Assembly (NCBI GenBank): GCA_001942415.1
Contig: MKJX01000111.1
Span: 1-64,000 of the forward strand
Length of the DNA stretch: 64,000 nt
Source: Pseudonocardia sp. CNS-139
Lineage (GTDB): Bacteria; Actinomycetota; Actinomycetes; Mycobacteriales; Pseudonocardiaceae
Reading direction: 5' to 3'
Shown here: one piece after another, positions 8,860 to 20,407 of the stretch
Layout: the number at the start of each line of letters is the position of its first letter
Numbering within the stretch: the stretch's first letter is position 1
The notes under the pieces: model-generated
Seen by the model: only the letters and a program-made list of their open reading frames with translations
Databases searched by the model: none
What the model was told of the DNA's origin: nothing
Translations under genes and position numbers: made by a program

Positions 8860-9668
8860 ATGCCCGAGCTGCCCGAGGTCGAGAACGCGCGGCGGGCGTT
8901 GGAGACGGCGCTCGGCCGCGAGATCGTGCGGGTCGACGACCGCGACGAGTGGGTCTGCCGCCCGCACCGGCCCGGCGAGATCGCGTCCGCGCTGGTCGGG
9001 GCCGGCTGTCCGCCGCGCACCGGCTCGGCAAGGCCATGTGGTGCGACACCGTCACCCGCGACGGCGAGCCCGGCCCGCGGCTGGGCGTCCACCTCGGGAT
9101 GGGCGGGCGGATCGTCGTCACCGGCCCGGACGGCGAGCACGGCGGCGGCGAGCCCGTGCGCCCCGACCGGACGCCGTTCAAGGCCGCATGGGACCGCTTC
9201 ACGGTCGACTTCGCCGACGGCGGCCGGCTGCGGCTCTTCGACAAGCGCCGGCTCGGCCGCGTCCGCCTGGAGCCGGACCTCTCCGGCCTCGGCCCCGACG
9301 CGGAGGCGATCGGGCCCGACGAGTTCCGCGCCCGGGTCGGCCGCGGCCGGGCGCCGGTGAAGGCCCGGCTGCTGGACCAGTCCGTGCTGGCAGGGGTGGG
9401 CAACCTGCTCGCGGACGAGACGCTGTGGCAGGCCGCGGTGGCGCCGTCCGTCCCGGTCGACGAACTGGACGCGGCCGCGCTCGACCGGCTGTACGTCGCG
9501 CTGCAGCGGGCGCTGAAGGCGGCGGTCGCGGGCGGCGGCGTGCACACGGGTGAGGTGATCCCGTTCCGGCACGCCGCGGCGGCGTGCCCGCGCTGCGGGG
9601 CGCCGATGGTGCACGGGAAGGTCGGCGGCCGCACGACCTGGTGGTGCTCCGACGAGCAGGCGAGTTAG
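8860..9668 (+). CDS. Fpg/Nei-family DNA glycosylase, frameshifted
   Basis: Bifunctional base-excision-repair glycosylase/AP lyase of about 269 residues. It starts MPELPEVENARRAL, where the processed N-terminal Pro2 and Glu3 are the catalytic residues. After VGAG (about base 9005) one C is missing and the protein resumes as LSAAHRLGKAMW. The helix-two-turn-helix is LLDQSVLAGVGNLLADETLW. The C-terminal zinc finger reads CPRCG...WWCSDEQAS: three of the usual four cysteines are present and the fourth position is not Cys. Fpg (8-oxoguanine) and Nei (oxidised pyrimidines) cannot be separated with confidence. It converges with PAP2; the stops overlap by four bases. Confidence 0.87.
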
Positions 9669-10266
9669 GAGGCGGCCGGCCGGTACCGGCTCCACACCGC
9701 GCCGCACACCGCGAGCCACGCGGCGCCCACCAGCCATCCGGCGACGACGTCGCTGAACCAGTGCACGCCCAGGTAGACCCGGCTGCCCCCGACCGCCGCG
9801 GCCCACGCGGCCGCCGCCGTCACCATCGCGACGCGCGCGGCCGGGCCCCGCGCGGCCCAGGCGAGGGCGACCAGCGATCCGACGACCGCGACGGCCATCG
9901 TCGCGTGCCCGGACGGGAGCGACTCGTTCTCGGCGGCGACCAGCTGCCCGAGCAGCGGTGGACGGGGCCGGTCGAGCAGCACCTTCAGCAGGTTGAACAG
10001 CCCGATGGAGCCGGCGGCGGCCGCGAGCACGAACGCGCGTCGGCGCGCCGACCGCGGTGCCAGCACCACGCCCCGACGGCGGCCGCGAGCGCGGCCATCA
10101 CGATCGTGCTGCCGGCCTCGCTGACGCCGACGGCGAGTGCAGTCAGCCCGGTGGAGCGGGCCTCCATCGTCTCGACCATGAGCGGCCCGTCGGCGCGTGC
10201 CGGGCCGCGGCCGGTGAACGCCGCGAACAGCCCACCCGCCGCGGCCAGCGCGAGCAGCACGGCCAC
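9665..10266 (-). CDS. PAP2-family membrane phosphatase, frameshifted
   Basis: Membrane phosphatase of the type-2 phosphatidic acid phosphatase/UppP-like superfamily, about 200 residues. The three active-site motifs are present: KVLLDRPRPP, PSGHA with the general-acid His, and SRVYLGVHWFSDVV with the nucleophilic His. Hydrophobic helices lie between them. The N-terminal 65 residues are in a different frame; one base is lost near 10050-10065. GTG 10266 is the only reasonable start after the pgi stop at 10322, which suggests co-transcription with pgi. The substrate (phosphatidate, undecaprenyl-PP or other lipid phosphates) is unknown. Confidence 0.82.
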
Positions 10267-10321
10267 GGTGGGACCGCGCAGCGGGTGGGTGTCGCGGGCG
10301 TCCAGGGAGGTCTCCGATCCG

Positions 10322-12780
<2,459 letters not shown>

Positions 12781-12900
12781 CGCCCGGGTCCTCCTCGTCC
12801 CTCGCCCGCCGGAACCGTATCCGGGCGGGGGAACGGACGCACGTCGACCGGCCGGGCGCGGCCCGCGGGAGCGTGGTAGCAGGTGCTGCTCCGCTGGGAC

Positions 12901-14126
12901 TCAGATGGCCCCGTCCACCGGGAGCACCGGCACGTCCACCGGCACGGTGTCCGGGTATAGCAGCCCGCTGCCGGTGTTGAGCACCACCACGTCCTCGCCG
13001 CCGGCGAGCCAGCCCGACTCCCGCAGCTGCGCGACCGCGGCGAAGCACGCCGCGCCCTCCGGGCACACCCAGGTGCCCTCGTCGCGGGCCAGCGCGGCCT
13101 GCGCGGCGAGCAGGTCCTCGTCGGTGACGGCCACGGCGGTGCCGCCGGTCGAGCGCACGGCGTCCAGCACGAGGAAGTCGCCCAGCGCCTTCGGCACGGT
13201 GATGCCGAACGCGACGGTGTGCGGGTCGGGCGGCGGCGTGCTCTCGGCCAGGCCCGCGTGGAACGCGTCGACGATCGGGGCGCAGCCCGTCGCCTGCACG
13301 GCCACCAGGCGCGGCAGGTCGCCGGTGAGCCAGCCCAGCTCCCGCAGCTCCAGCAGTGCCTTGTGGATCGCGATGATCCCGACGCCGCCGCCGGTGGGGT
13401 AGAGGATCACGTCCGGCGCCCGCCAGCCGAGCTGCTCGACGATCTCGTAGCCCATCGTCTTCTTGCCCTCGATCCGGTACGGCTCGCGCAGCGTCGAGGT
13501 GTCCAGCACGCCCGGCCGGCCGGCGACCGCCGCCGCGACGAGCCGCCCGGCGTCCCCGATCAGCCCGTCGACGAGGTACAGCTCGGCGCCGGCCACCACG
13601 CACTCCCGGCGGGTGATCACCGGGGCGTCCACCGGCATCGCGACCAGCGCGGACAGCCCGGCGCGCGCCGCGTAGCAGGCCCAGGCCGCGCCGGCGTTGC
13701 CGTTCGTCGGCATCGCGATCCCGCGGACGCCCAGCTCGGCCGCGCGCGAGACGCCGACGGCCGCGCCGCGCGCCTTGACGCGCCCGTCGGCACCAGGCCC
13801 TCGTCCTTCATCCGCAGGCCGGGCACGCCGATGCGGGCGCCGTGGCGGGGCAGGTCGAGCAGCGGCGTCATGCCCTCGCCGAGCGTCACGACGTTCGCGG
13901 GGTCCCGCACGGGCAGCACCTCGTGGTAGCGCCACAGGTCCGGCGGCCGGGCGCCGATCTCGGCCGGCGTGACGGCGGCCGCGGCGCGTTCCAGGTCGTA
14001 CCGGGCGAGCAGCGGCGCGCCGAGCGCCGACGTGCCCTGCACGACGTCGGCGTCGTAGCGGGAGCCGTCGCGGGAGCACTCCAGGTGGGAGAGGGCCGAG
14101 AACGCGGTGGTGATCGGGAGGGCCAC
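12901..14126 (-). CDS. Threonine synthase-like PLP enzyme, frameshifted
   Basis: Fold-type II PLP enzyme of the threonine synthase/threonine dehydratase group, about 410 residues. The zinc-ribbon-like head ([18 protein letters not shown]) has lost most of the cysteines seen in some relatives. [13 protein letters not shown] precedes the PLP-lysine segment. That segment should read TGASFKARG, but one base is missing near 13790 exactly at the Phe codon, so the lysine lies in the downstream frame (VKARGAAVG). [12 protein letters not shown] and [16 protein letters not shown] bind the substrate and the PLP phosphate. A longer GTG start at 14192 is possible; 14126 matches the family's usual start. 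It may be a paralogue and not the primary ThrC. Confidence 0.82.
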
Positions 14127-14377
14127 CGTCGCAGGCAAGCCCGGGCCGGGCCGTCGCGTCAACGGCGGCCCGCCTGCCGTGGCGACGGTCACCGCGGTTG
14201 ATCACTGAAAGCGACCGCTCGTGTGCATCCTGTCGCACGCTCGTCGCGTTGGGCCGACTGCTCGCCGCGCACAGCCGGTCGGCTGCCGCCCGGTCGCCCG
14301 ATCGGGCGTGATCATGCGGGCCGGTCCGGTTCACTGGTGACGCAACGAAGTCGTATCGTCACGCTCCGGAGGAATCG

Positions 14378-14851
14378 ATGAACCGGCCGCTCCCCGCCGC
14401 CCGTGACTGGTCGCTCCTGCTCGCGCGGGTGCTGATCGGCGTCGTGATGTTCGCGCACGGCTACCAGAAGATGGTCGTCAACGGGATCGGCCGCACCACC
14501 GACGGCTTCGAGAACCTCAGCATCCCGGCCGCGATCGTCGCGGCGTCGTTCGTGACGGTCGTCGAGTTCGTCGGCGGTGCGCTGCTCGTCGTCGGCGGGC
14601 TCACCACGATCGCGTGCGGGCTGATGCTCGTGATCATGGTCGGCGCGGCCGCCTACGTGCACGTCCCCCACGGCATCTTCATCGCGGACGGCGGCTGGGA
14701 GCTGGTCGGCGTGATCGCCGCCGGGCTCGTGATGCTCGCCGGCGTCGGCCCGGGCCGCTACAGCGTCGACCACGTGATCAGCACCCGGCAGCGCCGGCTC
14801 CAGAGCGAGCTGGAGCGCATCACGACCGGCGTCCCCGGCGTCAGCAGGTGA
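14378..14851 (+). CDS. DoxX-family membrane protein
   Basis: A 157-residue four-helix membrane protein of the DoxX/DoxD family. LLLARVLIGVVMFAHGYQK is the usual first helix with the His-Gly pair. Three more hydrophobic helices follow, and a charged tail (ISTRQRRLQSELERI) is likely cytoplasmic. ATG 14378 has an excellent CGGAGGA site. Members are linked to quinone redox and oxidative-stress complexes in mycobacteria, but the role here is unknown. It is divergent from the threonine synthase-like gene. Confidence 0.85.
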   Translation: MNRPLPAARDWSLLLARVLIGVVMFAHGYQKMVVNGIGRTTDGFENLSIPAAIVAASFVTVVEFVGGALLVVGGLTTIACGLMLVIMVGAAAYVHVPHGIFIADGGWELVGVIAAGLVMLAGVGPGRYSVDHVISTRQRRLQSELERITTGVPGVSR

Positions 14852-14903
14852 CCGGGAGCCGGTGCACGCCGCCGCTGCCCGGGCGAGTTCGTAGGGTGGG
14901 CGG

Positions 14904-15743
14904 ATGCTGCGGCACGTCACAGCGATCCGGTACGTCACGCCGCTGCGCGAGGGCGGGTCGCTGCCCGGGCTGATGGAGGCCGACGACCTCGGCACCTACG
15001 TCGTCAAGTACCACGGCGCGGGGCAGGGGCCGAAGGCGCTGGTCGCGGAGATCGTCAGCGGCGAGCTGGCCCGCGGGCTCGGGCTGCCGGTCCCGGAGCT
15101 GGTCACCGTCGAGCTGGACCCGGCCCTCGGCGCGTCCGAGCCCGACCAGGAGGTGCAGGAGCTGCTGCGCGCGAGCCCCGGGCTCAACCTCGGCATCGAC
15201 TTCCTGCCCGGCGCTCTCGACCTCGATCCGCGGGCGTTCCCGCCCGACCCCGGGTTCGCCGGCCGGGTGCTCTGGTTCGACGCGCTCGTCGGCAACGTCG
15301 ACCGCTCCTGGCGCAACGTCAACATGCTGTTCTGGCACGGCTCCCCGTACCTCATCGACCACGGGGCCACGCTCACGTTCCAGCACAGCTGGGCGGGCGC
15401 CGACGCGTGGGTGGCGCGGCCCTACGACGCGTCCGCGCACGTCCTGCTCGGCGCCGCCCCCGACCTCGACGCCGCCGACGCCGCGCTCGCCCCGGCCGTC
15501 ACCGACGAGGCGCTGCGGGCGGCCGTCGCCGCCGTGCCGGACCGGTGGCTCGCCGGCGAGCCCGGGTTCGCCGACGCGGACGCGGTGCGTGCGGCGTTCG
15601 TCGCGCAGCTGCTGGCCCGCCGGGACGCGCGGGAGGTGTGGCTGCCCGGCGTGCGGGACGCGGTGGCGGCGCGGGCCGGCGCGGACGAGCCGCGGACCCG
15701 GGAGCCGCAGGTGTCGTACTGGGCCGCGCGAGGGTCGTCGTGA
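14904..15743 (+). CDS. HipA-like kinase domain protein
   Basis: A 279-residue protein of the standalone HipA-family kinase group. Recognisable parts are the nucleotide-binding strand GTYVVKYHGAGQGPKALVAE, the catalytic loop FDALVGNVDRSWRNVNMLFW (GNxDR..N, matching the HipA catalytic Asp/Asn) and LIDHGATLTF (the DFG-like metal-binding Asp). It lacks the N-terminal HipA domain and has no HipB antitoxin nearby. The stop overlaps the GTG of the DUF3037 gene, so the two form a translationally coupled pair. The target is unknown. Confidence 0.82.
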   Translation: MLRHVTAIRYVTPLREGGSLPGLMEADDLGTYVVKYHGAGQGPKALVAEIVSGELARGLGLPVPELVTVELDPALGASEPDQEVQELLRASPGLNLGIDFLPGALDLDPRAFPPDPGFAGRVLWFDALVGNVDRSWRNVNMLFWHGSPYLIDHGATLTFQHSWAGADAWVARPYDASAHVLLGAAPDLDAADAALAPAVTDEALRAAVAAVPDRWLAGEPGFADADAVRAAFVAQLLARRDAREVWLPGVRDAVAARAGADEPRTREPQVSYWAARGSS

Positions 15744-16147
15744 CCGCGCGGGCCCCGTTCGAGTACGCGCTGCTGCGTGTGGTGCCGCGGATCGAGCGCG
15801 GCGAGGCCATGAACGCCGGCGTGCTGCTCTACAGCCGCCCGCTCGACTTCCTCGGCGCCCGCGTGCACCTGGACGTCCCGCGGCTGCGCGCGCTCGACCC
15901 CGGCGCCGACGGTTCCCTGATCGGGCGCGCGCTGGAGTCCGTCGTCGTGCAGTGCGGCGACGGGCGCACCGGGGCCGCCCGCTACGCCGGGCCCGCCGGC
16001 GAGGAGGACCGCGGCCGCCGGTTCCGCCGGCTCACCGCCCCGCGCAGCACGATCGTGCAGGCCGGGCCGGTGCACACCGGTCTCACCGCGGACCCGGTCG
16101 CCGAGCTGGACCGGCTGCTCACGGCCCTGGTCATGCCGCTCGGGTAG
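15740..16147 (+). CDS. DUF3037 protein, partner of the HipA-like kinase
   Basis: A 135-residue DUF3037 protein. FEYALLRVVPRIERGEAMNA is the characteristic opening, followed by VLLYSRPLDFLGARVHLD. The GTG at 15740 overlaps the upstream stop (GTGA). DUF3037 genes commonly follow HipA-like kinase genes, so it may be a substrate, regulator or antitoxin-like partner. That is inference from conserved neighbourhood; the domain has no known activity. The stop is 3 bases before the convergent VOC gene. Confidence 0.85.
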   Translation: MTARAPFEYALLRVVPRIERGEAMNAGVLLYSRPLDFLGARVHLDVPRLRALDPGADGSLIGRALESVVVQCGDGRTGAARYAGPAGEEDRGRRFRRLTAPRSTIVQAGPVHTGLTADPVAELDRLLTALVMPLG

Positions 16148-16150
16148 CCG

Positions 16151-16564
16151 TCACCGCACCGGCTGCCCGATCCCGATCAGGTTGCCCTCGCTGTCGTGGA
16201 ACCAGACGCCCAGCTCGCCGCGGCTGTGCTTGCTGGGGTAGTTGCCCTCGACCTCCGCGATGCCGTCCACCGTGCGCAGGCCGGGCATGTCGTACTCCTC
16301 GAACACCACGCCGCGGGCGCGCAGCTCCGCGACGACGGGGGCGAGGTCGTCGACCTCCCAGCCCATCTGCGTGTGGTCGCCCGTGGCGGAGCCGGTCGAC
16401 GCGAACAGCGCGAACTCGCCGCCTGCGCACCGGTAGCGCAGGCCGCCGGGACGCTCCTCGGCCGGCTCCAGGCCCAGCTTCTCCGCGTAGAACCGGCGGG
16501 CCCGCGCGAGATCCTGCGCAGGCAGCCGGGTCGCCACCCGGCCTCCGGCCAGCATGCCCGTCAT
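16151..16564 (-). CDS. VOC-superfamily glyoxalase-like protein
   Basis: A 137-residue VOC protein. ATRLPAQDLARARRFYAEKL opens the first unit, FALFASTGSATGDHTQMGW carries the metal-ligand His, and GVWFHDSEGNLIGI closes the second. The ATG at 16564 is preferred because GGGAGGA precedes it. No substrate can be assigned. It is unrelated in sequence detail to the VOC gene at 5638. Confidence 0.85.
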   Translation of the reverse strand: MTGMLAGGRVATRLPAQDLARARRFYAEKLGLEPAEERPGGLRYRCAGGEFALFASTGSATGDHTQMGWEVDDLAPVVAELRARGVVFEEYDMPGLRTVDGIAEVEGNYPSKHSRGELGVWFHDSEGNLIGIGQPVR

Positions 16565-16624
16565 GACGTCCTCCCTTTCGTCGGGTACGCCATGACGACC
16601 GCCCCGGGCCGCCGGACTCATCGG

Positions 16625-17948
16625 TCAGGCGTCGACCGTCGCGGGGGAGAGGTGCGCGGGCATGGCGTCGTAGCCGCGCAGCACGCGGGTGGGCCGCCGG
16701 TGCGGGGCGCCGTCGAGCGTCAGGTCCGGGAAGCGGTCGAACAGCGCGCGCAGCCCGACCTCGCCCTCCATCCGGGCCAGCGCGGCGCCGAGGCAGAAGT
16801 GCGCGCCGCTGGAGAACGCGAGGTGGTCGCCCGCGTTCTCCCGGGTGACGTCGAACCGGTGCGGGTCGGGGAACACCGCCGGGTCCCGGTTGGCGCCGCC
16901 CAGCAGGATCAGCACGGCCTGCCCCTCGGCGACCCGCTCGCCCGCGACCTTCGTGGTGCGGTGCGCGATCCGGCCCGTGCGCTGCACGGGGGACTCGTAG
17001 CGCAGGATCCTCGTCGACCGCGTTGGGCCAGCCCTGCGGCTCGGCGCGCAGCAGCGCGAGCTGGTCCGGGTGGCCGGTGAGCAGCGCGATCCCGTTGCCG
17101 ATCAGGTTGACGGTGGTCTCGAAGCCCGCGGCGAGCAGCAGCATCGCGATGCTGGTCAGCTCGTCCTGCGTGAGCCGGCCCTCCTCGCTCTGCGCGTGCA
17201 CGAGCGTGGAGAGGATGTCCTCGCCGGGCTCGCGGCGCAGCTTCTCGAAGTGGCCCGCCATCCAGTCCTCCATCGCCTGGAGCTTGCGCTCCGATGTGCG
17301 GAACTGGCGGTAGGAGAGCCCCGCGTCCAATGACAGTGCCCCGCCCGCGCCCCAGTCGAGGAACTGCCGGCGCATCTCCAGCGGCGCGCCCAGCATCTCC
17401 GCGATGACCGTGGCCGGGAGCAGGCTCGCGTAGTCCTCGACGAGGTCGGCGCGGCGGCCGCGCGCCGCGAGCCCGTCGAGCAGCTCGGCGGCCACCTCCT
17501 CGGTGCGCGACCGCAGCGCGGCCACCGCACGGGCGCTGAACGCCCTGGTCACGAGCTTGCGGTAGCGCGTGTGGTCCGGCGGGTCGGTGGCCAGCATGGA
17601 CGGCGGCTCGACGGGCCCGAGCGGCCCGCGTCCGGCCGCCCGCACCGCGTACCGCAGCGTGGCCGGCGTGCGTCCGCTCGGTCCGCCGATCACGCCGAAG
17701 TCCGGGCTGCGCAGGACCGCCGTCGCCACCTCGTGGTCGACGGTGTTGAGCACGATCGAGTTGTCGACGAGCCGCCCGCGCGCCCGGATCTCGTCGTAGG
17801 TGGGGAACGGGTCGGCGATCAGCGACTGGTCGATCATCAGCCGGGCCGTGACGTCGCCGTCGCGCATCCGGCGCTCCACCATGCGCCGGACCATGCCGTG
17901 CCGCAGCCCCCAGCGGATCGCCCGCCGCACTTCCGTCACCGCCGCCAT
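16625..17948 (-). CDS. Cytochrome P450, frameshifted
   Basis: Bacterial class-I P450 of about 440 residues. Helix I has LLLAAGFETTVNLIGNG with the O2-activating Thr. The heme-binding loop is FSSGAHFCLGAALARME, with the axial Cys at about base 16800. SMLATDPPDHTRYRKLVT is the B'-C region. One base is lost near 17005, so the K-helix (expected ExxR) is scrambled while MQRTGRIAHRT onward lies in the next frame. Redox partners are not encoded nearby. A perfect palindrome at 17984-17996 sits just upstream and may be its operator. The substrate is unknown. Confidence 0.88.
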
Positions 17949-17983
17949 CCCGGACCTCCCGCTCTCGTGACCCGAGGCCGAAC

Positions 17984-17996
17984 TTACCGCCGGTAA
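17984..17996. promoter_or_regulatory. Perfect palindrome, possible TetR-type operator
   Basis: TTACCG-C-CGGTAA lies 36 bases upstream of the P450 start and 84 bases upstream of the divergent metallophosphoesterase. The symmetry and position fit a TetR-family operator, but no TetR gene is in this window. Confidence 0.45.
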
Positions 17997-18079
17997 CCCG
18001 CGGTGGCCGGAGCGGCGTGACTCCGGTCTCAGCGAACTGCCAGGTCGATCTCGCCGCCCGCCGTCCGGTAGGCAGGGGA

Positions 18080-18945
18080 GTGGACCAACCGCGGCTGCTG
18101 GCCGTCAGCGACCTGCACGTCCGGTACCCTGAGAACCGGGCGATCGTCGACGGGCTGCGGCCCGCGTCCGACGCCGACTGGCTGATCGTCGCGGGCGACG
18201 TCGCGGAGGGCGTCGAGGACGTCGCGTGGGCACTGGGCGTGCTGCGGGAACGCTTCGCCACCGTGATCTGGGTGCCGGGCAACCACGAGCTGTGGACGCG
18301 CCCGAAGGACCCCACCGGGCTGCGCGGCGTCGCGCTCTACGACGCGCTCGTCGCCGCCTGCCGCGGCCTGGGCGTGCTCACCCCCGAGGACCCGTTCCCC
18401 GTGTGGGACGGCCCCGGCGGCCCGGCCACCGTCGCGCCGCTCTTCACGCTCTACGACTACTCGTTCCTGCCGGACGGCACGACGACGTCGGAGGAGGGGC
18501 TGGCCGTCGCGCAGCAGGCCGGCGTCGTGTGCACCGACGAGCACCTGCTGCACCCCGACCCGTACCCGGACCGGGCGGCCTGGAGCCGCGCGCGCCTGGA
18601 CGAGTCGGAGCGCCGGCTCGCCGCCACCGACCCGGACCTGCCGACCGTGCTGGTCAACCACTGGCCGCTCACCAGGCTGCCGACGCGCGTGCTGCGGCAC
18701 CCCGAGTTCGCGCTCTGGTGCGGATCGAGCCGCACCGCGGACTGGCACGTCCGCTTCAGAGCGGTCGCCGTCGTCTACGGCCACCTGCACATCCCGCGCG
18801 TGACCTGGGAGGACGACGTCCGGTTCGTCGAGGCGTCGCTCGGCTACCCGCGCGATGGAAAGCGCGTGACGAGCGTTTCGGCATCGTCACGCGCGACCTG
18901 CTGCTCCGGCAGGTGCTGCCGGAGCCGCGGTCAGCGGGCGCGTGA
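18080..18945 (+). CDS. Calcineurin-like metallophosphoesterase, frameshifted near the end
   Basis: Dinuclear metal phosphoesterase of about 288 residues. The metallophosphoesterase motifs are clear: [14 protein letters not shown] (DxH), IVAGDVAEG (GDxxE-like), [10 protein letters not shown] (GNHE), VLVNHWPLT (H) and [10 protein letters not shown] (GHxH). One base is missing near 18855; restoring it leads to [19 protein letters not shown] and the stop at 18943-18945. The start GTG 18080 follows GCAGGGGAG. Substrates in this superfamily range from phosphoproteins to cyclic nucleotides, so none is assigned. It converges with rpmE2 and the two overlap by 15 bases. Confidence 0.86.
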
Positions 18946-19182
18946 CCCGTAGCGGCGGCGGAACTTCTCCACCTGCCCCGCCGAGTCGAGCACACGCTGC
19001 GCGCCCGTCCAGAACGGGTGCGAGTAGGCCGTCATGTCCACGCGGATCAGCGGGTAGGTGTTGCCGTCCGACCACTCGATCGTCTCGCGGGAGGTCTCGG
19101 TCGAGCGGGTGAGGAACGCGTCGCCCGTGGCCTGGTCCTGGTAGACGACCGGTCCGTAGCTGGGGTGAATGTCGGGTCGCAT
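18931..19182 (-). CDS. rpmE2: Type B (zinc-free) 50S ribosomal protein L31
   Basis: An 83-residue L31 paralogue. [20 protein letters not shown] and [20 protein letters not shown] are typical of type B. The Cys residues of the zinc-binding type A form are absent, so this form can replace L31A and release zinc when zinc is scarce. A Zur-like box lies upstream at 19229-19243, which fits zinc-starvation control. The frame is complete. Confidence 0.93.
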   Translation of the reverse strand: MRPDIHPSYGPVVYQDQATGDAFLTRSTETSRETIEWSDGNTYPLIRVDMTAYSHPFWTGAQRVLDSAGQVEKFRRRYGSRAR

Positions 19183-19228
19183 CGGCGACCTCCCTCGTCT
19201 CGTCGGGCTCTGCTACGGTCATCGTAAA

Positions 19229-19243
19229 CGAGAACGATTGTCA
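19229..19243. promoter_or_regulatory. Zur-type operator between rpmE2 and the ferredoxin-like gene
   Basis: CGAGAACGATTGTCA resembles the actinobacterial Zur consensus TGANAAYGATTNTCA, with GA.AA...TT.TC symmetry. It sits between divergent starts (19182 minus, 19264 plus), so one dimer could shut both genes when zinc is plentiful. Confidence 0.65.
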
Positions 19244-19263
19244 TTTTGTTTCCGGAGGTGGCA

Positions 19264-19641
19264 GTGGCAACCGGGTACACGGCGGTCGTCTGCCGGGCGA
19301 CCGGTTGCGGGCGCGGCAACGCCGGCACGGTCGCGGCGCAGCTGTTCACGGCGCTGCAGGATGCGGTCCGGGCGAGCCCGCAGGGCGTGCTGGTCAGCAC
19401 CGGGTGCCTGCTCGGCCGGTCGGCGTGCGCGGGCCGCGCGGTCGCGCCGGTTGTTCTCGTGCAGGCGTGCGACGCCGACCGCGCGCCGGTCGGCACCGCC
19501 GTGCGGGTCGGGCCCCTGCGCACCGCCGCGGACGTCGCGACGGTGGCGGACTGGCTGCGCGCCGGGGACCTCGACGCCCGGTTGCTCCCGGCACAGCTGC
19601 TCGGCGTGCACCGTCAGGTGGCGGCGGCCCCGCTCAACTGA
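19264..19641 (+). CDS. Small Cys-rich protein, (2Fe-2S) thioredoxin-like ferredoxin type, Zur-linked
   Basis: A 125-residue protein starting at GTG 19264, with GGAGG seven bases upstream. Cysteines occur as VVCRATGCGRGN near the N-terminus, then STGCLLGRSACAG and VVLVQACDADRAP. The helix between them (TVAAQLFTALQDAVRASPQG) and the strand pattern resemble thioredoxin-like [2Fe-2S] ferredoxins. Small proteins of this kind accompany Zur-controlled L31B or CobW genes in actinobacteria. A metal-handling role is an inference from the operator and the cysteines. The last bases overlap the end of the convergent prenyltransferase. Confidence 0.65.
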   Translation: MATGYTAVVCRATGCGRGNAGTVAAQLFTALQDAVRASPQGVLVSTGCLLGRSACAGRAVAPVVLVQACDADRAPVGTAVRVGPLRTAADVATVADWLRAGDLDARLLPAQLLGVHRQVAAAPLN

Positions 19642-20407
19642 CCCGGCTCCGGCGCAGGGCGTACGCGCGCAGGGCGCGCAGGAGGTCGATGCGGCGGAAG
19701 CCCGGCCAGTACGTGTCGCAGAACTGCAGCTCGGCATGCGTCGACTGCCAGAGCAGGAACCCGGAGAGGCGCCGCTCGCCGCTCGTGCGGATCACCAGGT
19801 CGGGGTCGGGCGTGCCGGCCGTGTAGAGGCGGGCGGCGATGTCGCGGTCGGTGACCCGCGCGGCCACGTCGTGCAGCGACTCGCCGGCCCGCGCGGCGTC
19901 GGAGAGCAGCGACCGGACCGCGTCGACGATCTCGTCCCGGCCGCCGTAACCGATCGCGACCGTCACGTCCGCGCCGGGCGGCCGGTCGCGGGTCAGCTCC
20001 TCGGCCTCCTTCAGGGCGCGGGCGCAGGACGCCGGCAGCATGTCGAGCCGCCCGGCGAGGTGCACCCGCCACGGGCTCGCGGGGTCGGCCAGCTCCCGCG
20101 CGGTGACCTCCTCGACCATGCGCATGAGGTGGTCGATCTCGGCGGATTCGCGCGAGACGATGTTGTCCGTCGACGCCACGAACAGCGTGACCTGCGCAAT
20201 CCCGAGATCGCGGCACCAGCCGAGCACCCGGCCGGCGTGCGCGGCGCCGTAGCGGTGGCCGATCCCGGCGTCCGCGAACCCCATCCCCCGGGCCCACCTG
20301 CGGTTCCCGTCCATCACGAGCCCGACGTGCCGCGGGCGTGGGCGACCGCGCAGCCACGCCTCCAGACGGCGTTCGGCGAGGAGCCGGAGCGCGTCGGCCG
20401 GCCTCAC
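19634..20407 (-). CDS. cis-Isoprenyl diphosphate synthase (UppS/Z-FPP synthase family)
   Basis: Z-prenyltransferase of about 257 residues, adding isopentenyl units in cis configuration. [17 protein letters not shown] carries the catalytic Asp and the diphosphate-binding Asn/Arg. [31 protein letters not shown] and the C-terminal [19 protein letters not shown] are all canonical. The short product-length region and an actinobacterial context suit either short-chain (2Z,6E)-FPP synthase or decaprenyl/undecaprenyl synthase. GTG 20407 overlaps the stop of hxlR by four bases, so the two are coupled. The frame is intact. Confidence 0.9.
   Translation of the reverse strand: MRPADALRLLAERRLEAWLRGRPRPRHVGLVMDGNRRWARGMGFADAGIGHRYGAAHAGRVLGWCRDLGIAQVTLFVASTDNIVSRESAEIDHLMRMVEEVTARELADPASPWRVHLAGRLDMLPASCARALKEAEELTRDRPPGADVTVAIGYGGRDEIVDAVRSLLSDAARAGESLHDVAARVTDRDIAARLYTAGTPDPDLVIRTSGERRLSGFLLWQSTHAELQFCDTYWPGFRRIDLLRALRAYALRRSRVS

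Noticed and set aside
6804-9806. A 1000-codon open frame on the minus strand spanning the NHL, repeat and Fpg region.
   Set aside because: It crosses real genes in the wrong frame, is Arg/Ala/Gly-rich and lacks motifs except where it coincides with a piece of the thioredoxin domain. High GC makes such long shadows common.
14290-14378. GTGACG...CGTCAC pair upstream of doxX as an operator.
   Set aside because: The arms are only six bases with a 14-base spacer in GC-rich DNA. Chance is likely.
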